From: Eupeodes corollae
Taxonomy: Eukaryota > Arthropoda > Insecta > Diptera > Syrphidae
DNA length: 64,000 bases
NCBI RefSeq assembly: GCF_945859685.1
Contig: NC_079149.1
Location: 130,412,065 to 130,476,064, forward strand
Reading direction: 5' to 3'
How positions within the stretch are numbered: the stretch's first letter is position 1; the number at the start of each line of letters is the position of its first letter. The notes under the pieces were generated by a model that worked only from the letters and a program-made list of their open reading frames with translations, did no database searches and was not told where the DNA came from. A program made the translations under genes and the position numbers. Of this stretch, positions 46,321-57,715 are shown piece by piece.

Positions 46321-47089
46321 TTAATTTATTAACAGTTTTTAAAATAAATACATAAACATTTGTTTTTGAATTTAAAAGCTTTGACTTTGCCATCAGCTCG
46401 ACAAGCAACTTAAATTTTTTCTTAAATTATTTTTTTTATAATAAAAACACACACTCAAGGGGATATTACTACCCTTATTATGCAGAGGCACAGTGTGACT
46501 ACTAGGGAGAGGAGAGAGGGTTTAAAAGGACAAGGAAAGACAGAGTGTTGTAAGGCATTCCACATACGCGTAGTACGGCTAAAGAACGAATCTCTGTATT
46601 TGACAATACAGCCGAAGTTGGGCTCTAGGGTATACTGATGAGCATTCCTAGAAGCGCGAGTATTACGGTTGAACTGTTTAAGGGGGCGAATTCAACTGGC
46701 TATTTCCCTAGAGCATAAGCCGTTAAAATAACGGTAAAAACGGTACGATATTCAAGCGAAGTAAATGAACTTATGATGATATTATCATCTATCAATTTAA
46801 ATGCTCTTCGTTCAATACTATCCAAAAGTCTTAAGTAAGTTGCAGAAGCACAAGGCCAAAGATGGGAGTTATACTCAAGCTTTGGACGTTTGCAAGTCTT
46901 GTCGATAACAGCCAGATCAGAAGGGGTGAAATATTTCTTGCATCGCGTAAGGAAACCAAAACACCTTGTGGCATTTTTGGCGACATCGCGTATGTGATCA
47001 TTCCACAAGAGGTGGTTGGTGACTCACATACCGAGATTATAGAGGTGTTCAGCCTAATTGATACAATTGCCATCCATGGATAAGGGCAA

Positions 47090-47750
47090 TTAGGGTATAT
47101 CTCGCTTTAACGATACAAGACAGTATTGGGTTTTCGAAGCATTAAATTCCATCCGTTTTTTTAATCCCCATTGAACAAAGCTGTTTAGTTCGGAATTAAA
47201 TGAGCTTATCATATTTTTTCGTTGCAGTTCCACATCCAAAGAAGAGGGATGTGAGTCTGAAAAAGAATATAAAAAGTTAAGAGTATCATCGTCAGCGAAA
47301 CAATGTATTGGATTAGAAGTTGCAGACAGGAGATCATTAATAAAAATGAGAAAGAGTGTTGGAGATAAAACAGAGCCCTGAGGCAAACCAGTATTAATTT
47401 TATGGTTTTCAGACTTTAGTCCATGCAATACTACTTGTATTAAAAAATCCGAAAGGTAATTACTAATCCAATGAAGCTGGAAATTATGAAAACTGAAACT
47501 TTTATTTTCGATAAGAGAGCCTGATGCCAAACCCTATCAAGTGCAATAATTTTACTTTTTCCAAAACGATGTACAGATTTGCTGCACTGTTCGGTGAGAT
47601 GAACCATAAGATCACCAGTGGACCTATTGCTTCGAAAGTCGTACTGAGGGTCATTAAGAAGCTTTCGATCCACAAGATACTTCTTGAGCTGATAATTAAT
47701 CAGCGTTTCCATGACCGTGGAAAGAAGGGAGGTAAATGCAATCGGTCGGT
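47090..47750 (-). pseudogene. RT domain of CR1/Jockey-like LINE (FADD intact)
   Basis: METLINYQLKKYLVDRKLLN, FRSNRSTGDLMVHLTEQC, then a frame break in the palm A motif (IIALDRVWHQALL, in which the usual I-S-K-A-F segment is deleted). ISNYLSDFLIQVVLHGLKSE, GLPQGSVLSPTLFLIFINDL and the catalytic box HCFADDDTL follow, FADD at 47288-47299. Then QWGLKKRMEFNASKTQYCLV. The catalytic box and QGSVLSP block are intact, but the first catalytic aspartate region is damaged. Confidence 0.88.
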
Positions 47751-48009
47751 AGTAAGAGGGTGAGGAAGATTCACCTTTTTGGGAATAGACTGGACAAATT
47801 CGTTTTTCATCCTCTCGAAACTAGACCTGAGGAGTAGAACAGATGAAAAAGCTTACGCAGTGGTTTTGCCAGCGTTGGAAAACACCTCAACAATAGCCCC
47901 GCTATACCATCCGGACCAGCGAATTTATGTATGTTTAGATCTCTTAGGACACACACTGTTCTCTTAGGAGCTCTTTCTTTAACTGAACAGTTTTGACACA
48001 AGAAATTTG

Positions 48010-48610
48010 CTGATTAAACAAAATGGTCAGATGTGCCTAGAGCAGATAGAACACTAACAATGTACTTATCAGGGTCAGAGGTAAGAAATAAGTCAAAAGT
48101 GTTTTCTGCTCGACCTTCAACGTTCGATATTCGGGTGGGCTCGTTGGCTAGATAAGTTAGGTGGTTCAACTCAGCGAAGATTTCTACACACACTCCATCG
48201 GGTGTGTCTGGCCTGAATGTTGAAGCCATAAAGAATTGTGTACATTGAAATCGCCCGTAACAACGATTTCAGTCCGAAGATAGGATGAAACAATTCTTTG
48301 GATGGAATCATACAAATCATCAAATTCATGAGAAGTTCATACTCTGTCTAAATTTGTATTTCTGTAAAGGAAGCAGTAGTGAATGATTTGCTTATTTACG
48401 GAGAATTTAAGCCACATATATTTAAAAAATGAATTGGTGCAAAGACCATATTGTGGTAAGAGCTGATAAGCAACATCATTCCTAATGTATATGGCAAGGC
48501 CATGGTGGGAAAAGAATAAAGAAAAGAATAAAGAAAAATAAATAATGAATACAAAATTCAGCAGGATCGGAATTCTCACCTCCTTGGGTTTCACTTAGTG
48601 CCAAAACAAA
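48010..48610 (-). pseudogene. endonuclease domain of CR1/Jockey-like LINE
   Basis: HHGLAIYIRNDVAYQLLPQY (about 48445-48505), FSVNKQIIHYCFLYRN, then in another frame VVTGDFNVHNSLW (about 48235-48275, GDFN intact). LTYLANEPTRISNVEGRAEN, FDLFLTSDPDKY and GTSDHFV (SDH intact, about 48015-48035) follow. One stop and one shift separate the halves. Confidence 0.82.
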
Positions 48611-48619
48611 TGGCCTGTA

Positions 48620-49400
48620 TGAAACAGTATGGCGATATGCCAACAAAAAAATTTCCCTTAGGCTCCTCTAAAATTTCTCAATTTCCTCATACTTTTCCAT
48701 TTTCCAAACTGTGGACTTCACGACTGACCTAAAAATTTGGTATTTGGTAGACAAATATACAAGCTTGTTCGACAAAATCTTTCTCCATGTTAAGTTCATT
48801 AGACTTCGTGATGTTTTGATTTTCAAAGTATTTACTTTGTTCATTTATAACTTCCAAACTTCTTCCGTTGTACTTCCAATTACTTCTAGCATCAGTCCGA
48901 TTGGATCACGAAAAGATCATTATTTTTGATTTATCAGTATTGATTTCTAGTCCCAATTTATCTCCATCCAGACGTTAGCTTCCGTGTTTGCATAGATATT
49001 CCTGATGACATGGAAAAATCTGGTTGAAACACCCATCTGCGAAAGTTTGTATATTAAAGCATTGCGATTTATCAAATCAAACGCTGCTTTGAAGTCGACA
49101 AATATCGAGTAAACCTTTTTATTTCTTGACTCAAATACTTTGGTTATCGATTACGGAGGATTACGGTCGACAAGACTTCCGCAAAATACCTTATCTATGA
49201 TATTCTTTAAAGTTAAACCTTTGTAGTTTGAGACGTTCTTTAAGGAACCTTTTTTATGTATTGGGAAGATAACCGATTTTTTTACGAGAATGGAACTTCC
49301 ACTTTCACCTGGTGCTTCATTTGTTTTAGCTTTTCGTAATACTGCTTCTATCTCAAACAAAGATATCTCGGTTCATCATAAGTAAAGACTAAGTTGTTTG
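48620..49400 (-). mobile_element. CR1-like LINE fragment with RT core deleted
   Basis: Minus strand: FEIEAVLRKAKTNEAPGESG (49360-49300), KKSVIFPIHKKGSLKNVSNY and GLTLKNIIDKVF (fingers). Then SIFVDFKAAFDLINRNALIY (palm A, about 49050-49110, catalytic D kept) and MGVSTRFFHVIRNIYANTEA. After VWMEIN the text jumps straight to LGLEINTDKSKIMIFS (about 48900-48950), so the P-Q-G and YADD blocks are missing. Style matches 20945-22610 and 24730-28060. Its low end meets the high end of the next LINE with no spacer I can define. Confidence 0.75.
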
Positions 49401-50869
49401 AAGAATGTTCGAGAAATGAGAGGAAAGATCAGCGGCGGATACACCTGTGCCAATTAAGTTAGAAGTATTAACAAAATATATTTCTCATCTTTAGAAGTAA
49501 GTAGCAGTAAGCAGACAACTTAAAAACGAGATGATTTGTATTAATGAAAATTTATATTTTTAAAAAAACTTATCCGAAATTTGAAGCAACATTTGTACAG
49601 ATAAAATGTTGTTAAAAAAAAATTAAGATTTGCTAAAAATGCTAAAAATTATAAACTAAATTTTAAAAGTAAGATCTTAAGAGCAACGAAATAACCAAAT
49701 AAAATGGCGTTATAGCATTAATTATCATACAAATATTTGATATTTTATAGTAGGGTCCACTTCACCAAATACAATCAACAGTATGCAAAAGTTGCATTTC
49801 ATAAAACTTAATCCTTTTTTTGAATACATCCTCTTACTCACACATTTCTAGAGCAAAATGAAAAGATCGAATAACAAAGATATACTCCATATAGTTTACA
49901 AACCAACAAACCCATACATACTTTAGAAATATAATATGAGAATAATGAAAACCATAAAACCTCTCTAAATGTCCAGACAAATACATACAACAACAAGAGC
50001 TTATATGATGAGAAAAATAACATCTTTGGGAATTTGTTACCCCAAAGCATTCATAAATCAATTTTTCTTTCCATATTTTCCATTACATACACAAATACTC
50101 TTTCTCTATACACATCATCTATAAGAAATTTATATACCTATACGTATGTATATAAATAATCTATTCTACCCCTGTCAACCTTTGGAAAAATCTTTAATTT
50201 CGATAGCAATTCCCTTCTTGTTCTTATACTCGTACAAGCCAAAGAAGAACAAAACAAAAAAAAGGACCTCTTTATTGTTTCAGTTTTGTAAGCACAAACA
50301 ATTTGTCTTGTCCATAGATTCTTCGCATTCATAAATCAAACATAATGAACATCCTACCATCGGTTTCTAGGAAAAGCTTATGATGAAAACGAGAGAGAGA
50401 GATCTTTAGGTATTTTCAAAAGTACAAACAAAAAAAGAGATAGAAATACCTTTAAGCATGACATGAAAACATAATGTTTTTCTTTTTCGTCCTTTTTGTT
50501 TGCTTTTTGGTTTAGGCAAATGGTAACTATAGCTATAGGAAATTAACAATGACAGGAGATCTGCAATTCATGGTCAATGATTGAATTCTAATGATGAAAT
50601 GCCTCTCATCCGCACACTCAATAATAAATTATATTTGCATTTGTTAAGGTAAACAATATCTTAAAACAAACACAACAACAACAAGATCCAGGACAAGACG
50701 AAAAAACACCACCAGAGGCCTTTAAGTCTATTCCGAATAAATATTTTCATATATCCTTCTTAATACTCCAGACGTGGCTCTTAGAAGCACAATATTATCC
50801 TAAACCCTAGGTACGTATATATCTGGCAGGTAGAAATAGGTATCCTTGTTATGTGGGCAAAACACAAAA

Positions 50870-50889
50870 ACAACAACAACAACAACAAA
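50870..50889 (+). repeat. (CAA)n microsatellite
   Basis: About six CAA units. Confidence 0.95.
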
Positions 50890-51476
50890 ATATCCATAAT
50901 ACACAACTTCAAAGTAGATTTAAATTCTTCTACCTACGAAATCCGTAGATTATAAGACGATCATTAAATAAAAGCTTAATCATCTTGGTAAGTGGTACAT
51001 ATATAAAATACATAGATACCTTCCTTTAGCCTTTATTCACGTAGGAAGCAAAGATACAGTCTGCATGTTAACGGAACACAAAAAAAAACCCTCCAAATAA
51101 ATTGAATGTAGGCTTTCGCAGGATATGAAAATCAACATGTAGATACTGATACTGAGCCTATTTATAGGAGTAACAAACAGGTAAACGCACAGCTTTTGCA
51201 TACTTTTATGAGGTAAGAGATTTTTTCTTGTTTTCGTGTTGATACTCATCCCTGCCTATAATATTACATATTTGCAGTAAAACAAAATTAACTTTAATGA
51301 AAAAAAACAAGTGTGGAATTCCCTTTAAAGTAGGGCACGAGGTTTTTCAACAAAAAAAGGTGAAACAACAAAAATTTTCCGAGGAAATTTCCACTTTAAA
51401 GTGTGAAATAATCCAGCTAAAAAAAGCTTAAAGTCTCAATGAATAGCTGACAGTTTAAATTTAAGAAAATTCCCTG

Positions 51477-51780
51477 CAATAATCTATTTTGCGAACTAGA
51501 AACTCCGAAAATTAAAAAGTACACTTGGGCGTATACGCACTTTTTTAAATTTTGTATTCTTATTAAATCCCCAGATTTGATTGATCTGCAAATGCAATTG
51601 ATTCACCTTTTTCGACAAAATTGCATGCAATAATCTAACTTGCCTAATTTAAAGCTACTAAAATTTAAATGTGCACTTGGGCGTATACGCACTTTTTTTT
51701 AACTGATTTTTGTATGGAAAATCTGCATTTTTGATTGTGAAATTAAAATTGATAAGTTTGTATCAATTGCAAGCCAGTAT
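51477..51780 (+). repeat. two diverged 152-bp tandem units with conserved 19-bp motif
   Basis: CAATAATCTA at 51477 and 51628 start two units (ATTTTGCG against ACTTGCC next). Each contains CACTTGGGCGTATACGCAC (51522-51540; 51674-51692) followed by a T-run. The motif is identical in both while the rest has diverged strongly. A third single copy lies at 13841. Confidence 0.75.
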
Positions 51781-53513
51781 CTTGAATTCAAGTTATTTAT
51801 TTTGTATTCCATTTGTGTTCCTGCAGTGATGATGGCTTTAATGAAACCTTCAGCTGCAGCATACATTTAATTAACACATTGAAGAATATCGTTAATAATA
51901 ATTTTTATTTTATTTTTTCCAAGAATTTATAGCAATTTCATGTGTGATTAATATTTTTTGAAATTCGTACAAAATATTATTTCTATGAATTTAAATTAAG
52001 AAAACTGATGGTTTGTAAATCGACAATTTTTCGTATATATTTGTTTTATTATAAATAAATTGAATTGCTCTTTTAAAAGTTATAATTTTTGTTTGTATAC
52101 AAAATATATAGCAAATAAATTTTCCAAGTTACACCTTTTAACAATGGCCGACACCTTTTTTTTGATGTGTGAAATAAAAATTAATTTGAATTTTAATGGA
52201 ATTGTCATACAATTTATAAAACATATAGTTTCTTTTTTGTTTAACTTATCATTTTTGTTGATATGAAATCAAATAAATGGATGAATAGTAATTTTTTGTT
52301 TAAAGTTAAATAAAACACATGAATAAATCATAAATATAATAAATTGTTGTATTTTGTTCTCTTAAAAGTTTAAAACTGTTGGTCATCTAGGTATTTCTCA
52401 AAACATTTGTATAAAAACTTAGAGAAGAATGGTTTTTGGGGCCTGATCTACTTAGTCAACAGGAATACGATTTTTTTTCAAATTATTGAGCGATATGGAG
52501 TCAACCAACGTACGAGTGTTTTGTATATCGTGAACAATAGAAGTTGTCTAAAATGAGCGACCAAAAACTACTAAAACACTTTGGAATTTCCAATGAACAG
52601 AAACGAAATATTTTATAGAAATGTTTCACCAAAAATGATGAAGTTTTATTTTTAACATGTCTTGATGTCGGACCCAACATAACAACTAGAAGGTTCTTCT
52701 TGATCTTGTTTTTGACGAAGGTTCTGGTACAACTAAATCTTATTGCATACTAACACTTATATTATATTTTAAAAGTAAAAGTTAGATTTATTTCTTAAAC
52801 TTTAAGATTGTTGTTTTTGATACACCAACAAAAACATATTTCAGTAAGCTGTTTGAGCCCCACGGCTTACAATTGCGTGTCTTTTATCAAGCATAATGCT
52901 TTTGAACTAAGCTCCTTATCGTTCATATCTCAAGTGTGGGACTAGGTGGACAATGACTTCCATTTGTATTATTCAATTAATCCAATTAAAAAAGCTGTAT
53001 TTTTGAACTGTTAAGCGAATTTTTCTCTATTCTATTAGTATGAATGTTCAATTTTTCTGAAGCCTATTCAATTCATCGAAATAATTTAAATGGAAGACTA
53101 TTGCGATTGATTTTTGGTCTAATTACTATCTTTGTTGTAATTCATTTCTCAAGCCTCGTGGTTAACATCTTTGTGTTCATATAAGAATGATGAACTAGAG
53201 CTAAGCTTTTCAACGATATATATTGAAATTATTCAAAAAGGTTGTACACGTAGATTTGTTTAATCGTTTTTTTTTTTAATTTATTTTCAATGAGCTAGAA
53301 CTTCTGGTGTTGTTTTTGTTCACTTGATATTAATAATCATTAAGTAAATATCACGTTAAATTAACCATCTAAAAATTCCAAATTTAAATAAGTCCAGGCA
53401 CAAGATTTTAGAAATATAGTGAATATTTAATTTTATTTATTATTCAAACTTAAATACTTAAGTTTTCTAGTCACCCAGTTTATCAACAGTTTACACTTCC
53501 TCCCCTAATGTGA

Positions 53514-53960
53514 TCAGGGGAAGCTTTTGTTCTTCCTAGTAAAAACTGAATAGAGTATAGGACCAAGAACGGTTCCTTTAGCCACGCCTGCAGTAGATTC
53601 AAAGATTTCCGAAAGATTTTCGTTAACAGAAACAACTACACTTCTTGATGACAAAAAGGACTTTACAATTTTTATTATACAAATGGGTAAGTTGAGCATA
53701 ACAAGCTTGTGTCAGAGCCCGTCATGCCAAACAGAATCAAATGCTTTCTAAACATCAAGCAAGACCATACCTGTACTTTTACAAATGATAAAATTGGTTT
53801 TAATGGTTCTGGTTATTCTATCAATTTGTTGGACAGTACTATGGTTCGGTCGAAATCTAAATAGTTCAGGAGGCAGAATATTTGTATTGTTAATTTGTGA
53901 CATTAGTTTGTTTTTAATTATTCTTTTCAAAACACTTACCTACAGAACTTAGTAAACTTA
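53514..53960 (-). mobile_element. Jockey-type LINE RT fragment
   Basis: Minus strand: FRFRPNHSTVQQIDRITRTI (about 53800-53860), TGMVLLDV (53748-53771), a stop, KAFDSVWHDGL (about 53712-53745), IKIVKSFLSSRSVVVSVNEN (about 53620-53680) and STAGVAKGTVLGPILYSVF (53530-53590). That last block is normally A-G-V-P-Q-G-S-V-L-G-P. Text ends right after it, before FADD, so the 3' half is missing. Similar in type to 34230-34790. A LINE lacking its 3' half must have been cut after insertion. Confidence 0.8.
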
Positions 53961-54025
53961 TTCATTGCGAAATTTGAAAGGTCAAGAAAATGTAATTTTT
54001 TTAATTCAAGGCCGTCAACTAACTA

Positions 54026-54040
54026 TTGGAAGTTGTTCTA
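54026..54040. repeat. target-site duplication, left copy
   Basis: TTGGAAGTTGTTCTA, matching 54459-54473 at 14 of 15 positions. Confidence 0.85.
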
Positions 54041-54458
54041 CTTACTAAAGGTGACGTTACAGTCCTGTGTAAACTAGGGGCTCTACCAACCAACCTCTTC
54101 CATCTAGCTCGGTCCCCAGCTAGATGTCTCCAGTTTCGCGCTCCAAGTTGGGTGAGGTCACTTTCCACTTGTGCGCGGCACCTAATCCGCGGTCTTTCTC
54201 TACTGCTTTTTCCTGTGGGTGTGGATTCGAAGACTTTCCAGGCCAGAGAATTGGTTTCCATGCGCTCTACATCTCGCAGCCATCTTAGTCGTTGGACTTT
54301 TACCCTTCTGGCTAAGTCTACGTTGCTGTACTACCCAGAAAGTTGGTTGTTCGATCTTCTCCTCCACTCCCTTTCGATGCATAAGAGGCTATAGATCACA
54401 GGAAAAACTTTTCTCTCGAAGCGACTCAAGGTGCTTTCATCCGCTTTTATCATAGTTG
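54041..54458 (-). mobile_element. short RTE-like LINE insertion (C-terminal end only) with TSD
   Basis: Minus strand: VDLARRVKVQRLRW-like text (about 54280-54325), ERMETNSLAWKVFESTPTGK (about 54215-54270), ERPRIRCRAQVESDLTQLG and ARNWRHLAGDRARWKRLVG (about 54100-54150). The 3' tail is GTCACCTTTAGTAAG next to the left duplication. 5' truncation leaves 418 bp. The C-terminal R-x-R-P-R-x-R-W...D-L-x-x-L-G-x-R-N-W-R pattern is shared with the other RTE-like copies, but wording differs enough to be another subfamily. Confidence 0.88.
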
Positions 54459-54473
54459 TTGGAAGATGTTCTA
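54459..54473. repeat. target-site duplication, right copy
   Basis: TTGGAAGATGTTCTA, one mismatch to 54026-54040; marks the truncated 5' end. Confidence 0.85.
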
Positions 54474-55102
54474 AAAAAAATAAATGTTGTTAGGAAGCGT
54501 TACACTTTTCCTCAATAACCCTGATCCTCAAATACTAAAATAGGTTATCGACCATAAATTTTGCCATTCACTTGCTTTCAATGAACAGTTACTTTTCCCA
54601 GAATATTTCTTAAAAGAATATGAAATTTCAAAAGCAATTCGTCTTCTACCGTAACCAAGTTTGTGTTCTTATATTGTTATCACTGTTATTACCTCTAGTT
54701 CAAGACAGTATCGTAATTGTTGGCTCTAAAAACACCTTATTTTCTTTCTCCTGGTGATTTTCTTATCCGACAATTCTAAGGACACCAATTTATTCCCTAG
54801 TTTTCTGCTAGGAACAACAAGCTTTAATTCCAACCCAATATTCGGTAGCTACCTTCATCGAAGGCCTCCACGAACATAGCTTGTACTGTTTATTGTCAGG
54901 AGCACGAAAGGATTTCAGCTTTGTGTTATTCAATCATTCGATGTTCCAATGGTAGATATGTGCATTCAAGAGGACACAAGCGTTCACAGGTTTTTCTCAA
55001 AACTAACCTCTGTCTATCAACTTCTACTCTCACCTCCCCGCGGTGAACATCGGGTGATTAATACCTCAACTGAAGACTGGGTTGTAACTACAGTGGAAAG
55101 TT
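54474..55102. other. spacer, possibly LINE-derived
   Basis: Plus-strand text near 54565-54640 (LLFPEYFLKEYEISKAIRLL) resembles the helix before the RT of Jockey-type LINEs, but it is isolated. The rest is unrecognised. Confidence 0.35.
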
Positions 55103-55230
55103 GTTCGGGTACCATCTCAGGCAAAAAAGTGTGAGCGAGCGCATCCGCATAAGCCAACATAAGCCTTATATGCGCGCAAGCCCCAACTGAGGCAAATGAC
55201 GAAGACAATAAAGATATATTCTTCAAGCTC

Positions 55231-55707
55231 TTGGACAAGACATATGAGCAGTGCCCTGGCTATGACATTAAAATTGTCTTAGGAGATTTCAATGCAAAGC
55301 TAGGAAGAGAAGACATCTTTGGTGGCACAATCGGGAGATACAGCCTGCACTACACCACCTCCGAAAACGGATTCAGGCTGGTCGATTTTGCTGCGGGGCG
55401 AGACGTTTTGGTAGCTAGAACGCAGCTTCCACCTCTCAATATACACAAGGGGACATGGAAATCTAATGATCAATCAAAATCAATTGTCAAAAAGATTGAC
55501 CACAATACGATCGACGCACGACACTTCTCCAGTAAACAGGATATCCAAACATTCCGAGAGGCCAACATTGACTCGAACCACTACCTCGTTGTAGCCAAGG
55601 TACGGCTACGGATATTCCGATCCATGCCGAGACAAGGAAATACTGTGAGAAGATTCGACGTAAGACAGCTACAATCGCAAGAGACTGCCATGTCCTTTTC
55701 CGATTAA
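55231..55707 (+). pseudogene. endonuclease domain of RTE-like LINE
   Basis: 158 codons open: DKTYEQCPGYDIKIVLGDFN (GDFN intact), AKLGREDIFGGTIGRYSLHY, NGFRLVDFAAGRDVL, LNIHKGTW and DSNHYLVVAKVRLRI. The catalytic SDH is SNH here, whereas the copy at 39-41.8 kb keeps SDH. A stop ends the frame after MSFSD, where the sister copy reads on. Confidence 0.88.
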
Positions 55708-57006
55708 GTCTCTAATATCCTCTTAAGGCTGCCTGCATTAAGCATTAAATTTCAATGGCAACATTGCCTTGCAGCCATCAGAGATGCCGCCTCTGAAGTG
55801 CTAGGTTTCGCACGGCCACCACAGTGAAACCCCTGGTTTGACAACGAATGCCGGCAAGCGCACGCAGCAAAACAGCAGGCATACAAAACGGCGCTGCACA
55901 AAAGAACCAGAGCTGCTCGCGAGCTCTACGAGCAGAAGAGTAGAGAGGAACACCGGCTTCTTAGATGGAAAAAAAGAGCATGAGAAGCGCGCGATCGAGG
56001 AGATAGGGGGATGTCACAACAGCAATGAGGTTCGTAAATTTTACCAAAAGGTAAAAAAAACCTCCCAAGGGAACCAGCCACGAACCGAAGCCTCTAAAGA
56101 CGATCAGGGGAACATCGTAGTAAAACCGCAGTCGATGTTGAGAATATAGAAAAACCCACTTCTCTAAATAATGTAATAGCGATGATGAACCTAATTCCGT
56201 TGTAAGGGAGATAGAACCACGACGCAGCCCAACAATTCCGCCTACCCGACCTTGAAGAAGTGAAGATAGCTTTATCTAAACTTAAGTCACACAAAGCTAC
56301 TGGAGCTTACGGAATCGCTGCCAAACTATTCAAAGCAGCTGGCGATGACTTGGTAGGGAACATGCACCAACTCCAACTCATCTGCAAAATATGGTCCGAA
56401 GAAAGCAAGTTCAATGAGTGGAATCTCAGCATAGTTTTCTAGATAGATACAAAACTAGACCCTCTAAATTGCGACAACATCAGTCTCCTTAACATTGCAT
56501 CTAAGATCCTTTCTGCCGTATTATGTGAACGTGTGAAGCCGTTTGGCAACAAACTGATAGGTCCTTATCAGTGTGGCTTCAGACCAGAAAAGTCCACACT
56601 ACGGCAGGTCTTGAAAAGAACCAGGAGCTTCAAATCAATTTTATAGACTCGTATGACAGCATCTATAGGGAAGAGCATTGCGACGGAAGCGAAAAAGATG
56701 GGTTTAGTGGTCAATTAAGGCAAGTCCAAGTATATGCTGTCATAAAAAAATTACATTAAGCAACTCCGTCTTGGACAAAACGTCACCATGGACAGCTATT
56801 ACTTTGAGGTAGTTAAAGACTTTGTCTACCTAGGCACCGCTGTTAACGCAAACAACAACAACAGTGCTGAAATTAAACGAAGAATAACTCTTGCAAATCA
56901 CTGCTTCTTTGGACTTAGAAGGCAATTGAGAAGTGTAGTCCTCTCTCGAGCATCTAAAATCACCATCTATAAGACACTCATCATCCCGGTTCTAATTTAT
57001 GGCGCC

Positions 57007-57570
57007 GACGCCTAGACCCTGTCAAAGAAAGATGAGAGCGTCTTAGGATGCTTCGAGAGGAAAATTCTTAGGGCAAGTTTTGGTCCCGTACGCATAGATG
57101 GAGAATGGAGGAGAAGATATAACGACGAACTGTAAGGGCTGTACATCGACACTGACCTAGTTAACAGAATTAATGTCCAACAACTTAGATGGATAGGTCA
57201 TGTGGAACAAATAGACATAAACGCTCCAGCCCGGTAGGTCTTCGAATCCAATCTTGAGGGACGGCTCAGCGCAGTAGAGGAAGACCACGACGCCTGGATC
57301 CTGTCAAAGAAAGATGAGAGCGTCTAAAGATGCTCCGAGAGAAAAATTCTTTGGATGACTTTCGGTCCCGTATGCATAGATGTAGAATGGAGAAGAAGCT
57401 ATAACGACGAACTGTACGGGCTGTACAGTGACACTGACCTAGTTAGCAGAATAAAATTCCAACGGCTTAGATCTCTAGGTCATGTAGAGAGGATGGACAT
57501 CAACGCTCCAGCTCGGAAAGTCTTCGAATCCAATCCCGAGGGACGGCGCAATAGAGGAAGACCGCGACTC
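57007..57570 (+). repeat. tandem duplication (period about 282 bp) of the LINE C-terminal region
   Basis: GACGCCTAGACCCTGTCAAA (57007) and GACGCCTGGATCCTGTCAAA (57289) start two diverged units that both run through the V-D/I-D-x-E-W-R-R, N-D-E-L and G-H-V-E blocks. The units differ at many positions. Only the second continues into the family's 3' end (57355-57696, open for 113 codons). Confidence 0.9.
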
Positions 57571-57715
57571 AGGTGGCGCACCCAGGTGGGAAAGGACCTC
57601 AACCAACTTGGAGTGCGAAACTGGAGACAGCTAGCTAGGGACCGAGTTGGCTGGAGACACATGTTGGTTAAGGCCCAGGTCCGCCTCAGACTGTAGCTCC
57701 AACTTAAGTAAGGAT

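Larger units (their letters stand above)
46455..48610 (-). mobile_element. CR1/Jockey-like LINE, endonuclease to 3' end
   Basis: Same family as 4620-5964 but much more complete. Minus strand: endonuclease (about 48610-48010), then a join into LRDLNIHKFAGPDGIAGLLL (about 47880-47945) that skips part of the linker. RT is at 47750-47090, then thumb and C-terminal text (WNDHIRDVAKNATRCFGFL, RCKKYFTPSDLAVIDKTCKR, 47008-46880). The last shared block with the first copy ends at minus-strand ATAAGGGTAGTAATATCCCC near 46458. At least five frame breaks are visible. Between 48010 and 47990 the endonuclease SDH motif is followed almost at once by linker text, so an internal deletion is likely. An AT-rich stretch follows the 3' end. 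Confidence 0.87.
49401..53513. other. AT-rich spacer
   Basis: No gene recognised. (CAA)n at 50870-50889; GA-run near 50391-50402; the duplicated 152-bp unit at 51477-51780. Short open frames only. Confidence 0.6.
55103..57715 (+). mobile_element. RTE-like LINE, second long copy (RT core deleted)
   Basis: Plus strand: decayed start of the endonuclease (about 55110), endonuclease proper (55231-55707), linker with WFDNEC (about 55840) and QSMLRI (56130). KIALSKLKSHKATGAYGIAA is at 56260-56320, with KPFGNKLIGPYQCGF near 56535-56580. IYREEH (about 56660) is followed directly by EAKKMGLVVN (about 56685), so RT motifs through YADD are gone. Then SYYFEVVKDFVYLGTAVNAN (56790-56850), thumb (TIYKTLIIPVLIYGADA, 56965-57015) and a C-terminal region present twice in tandem. 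The 3' end reads CAACTTAAGTAAG. Three copies of this family lie in the window (14.6, 39, 55 kb). Confidence 0.88.
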
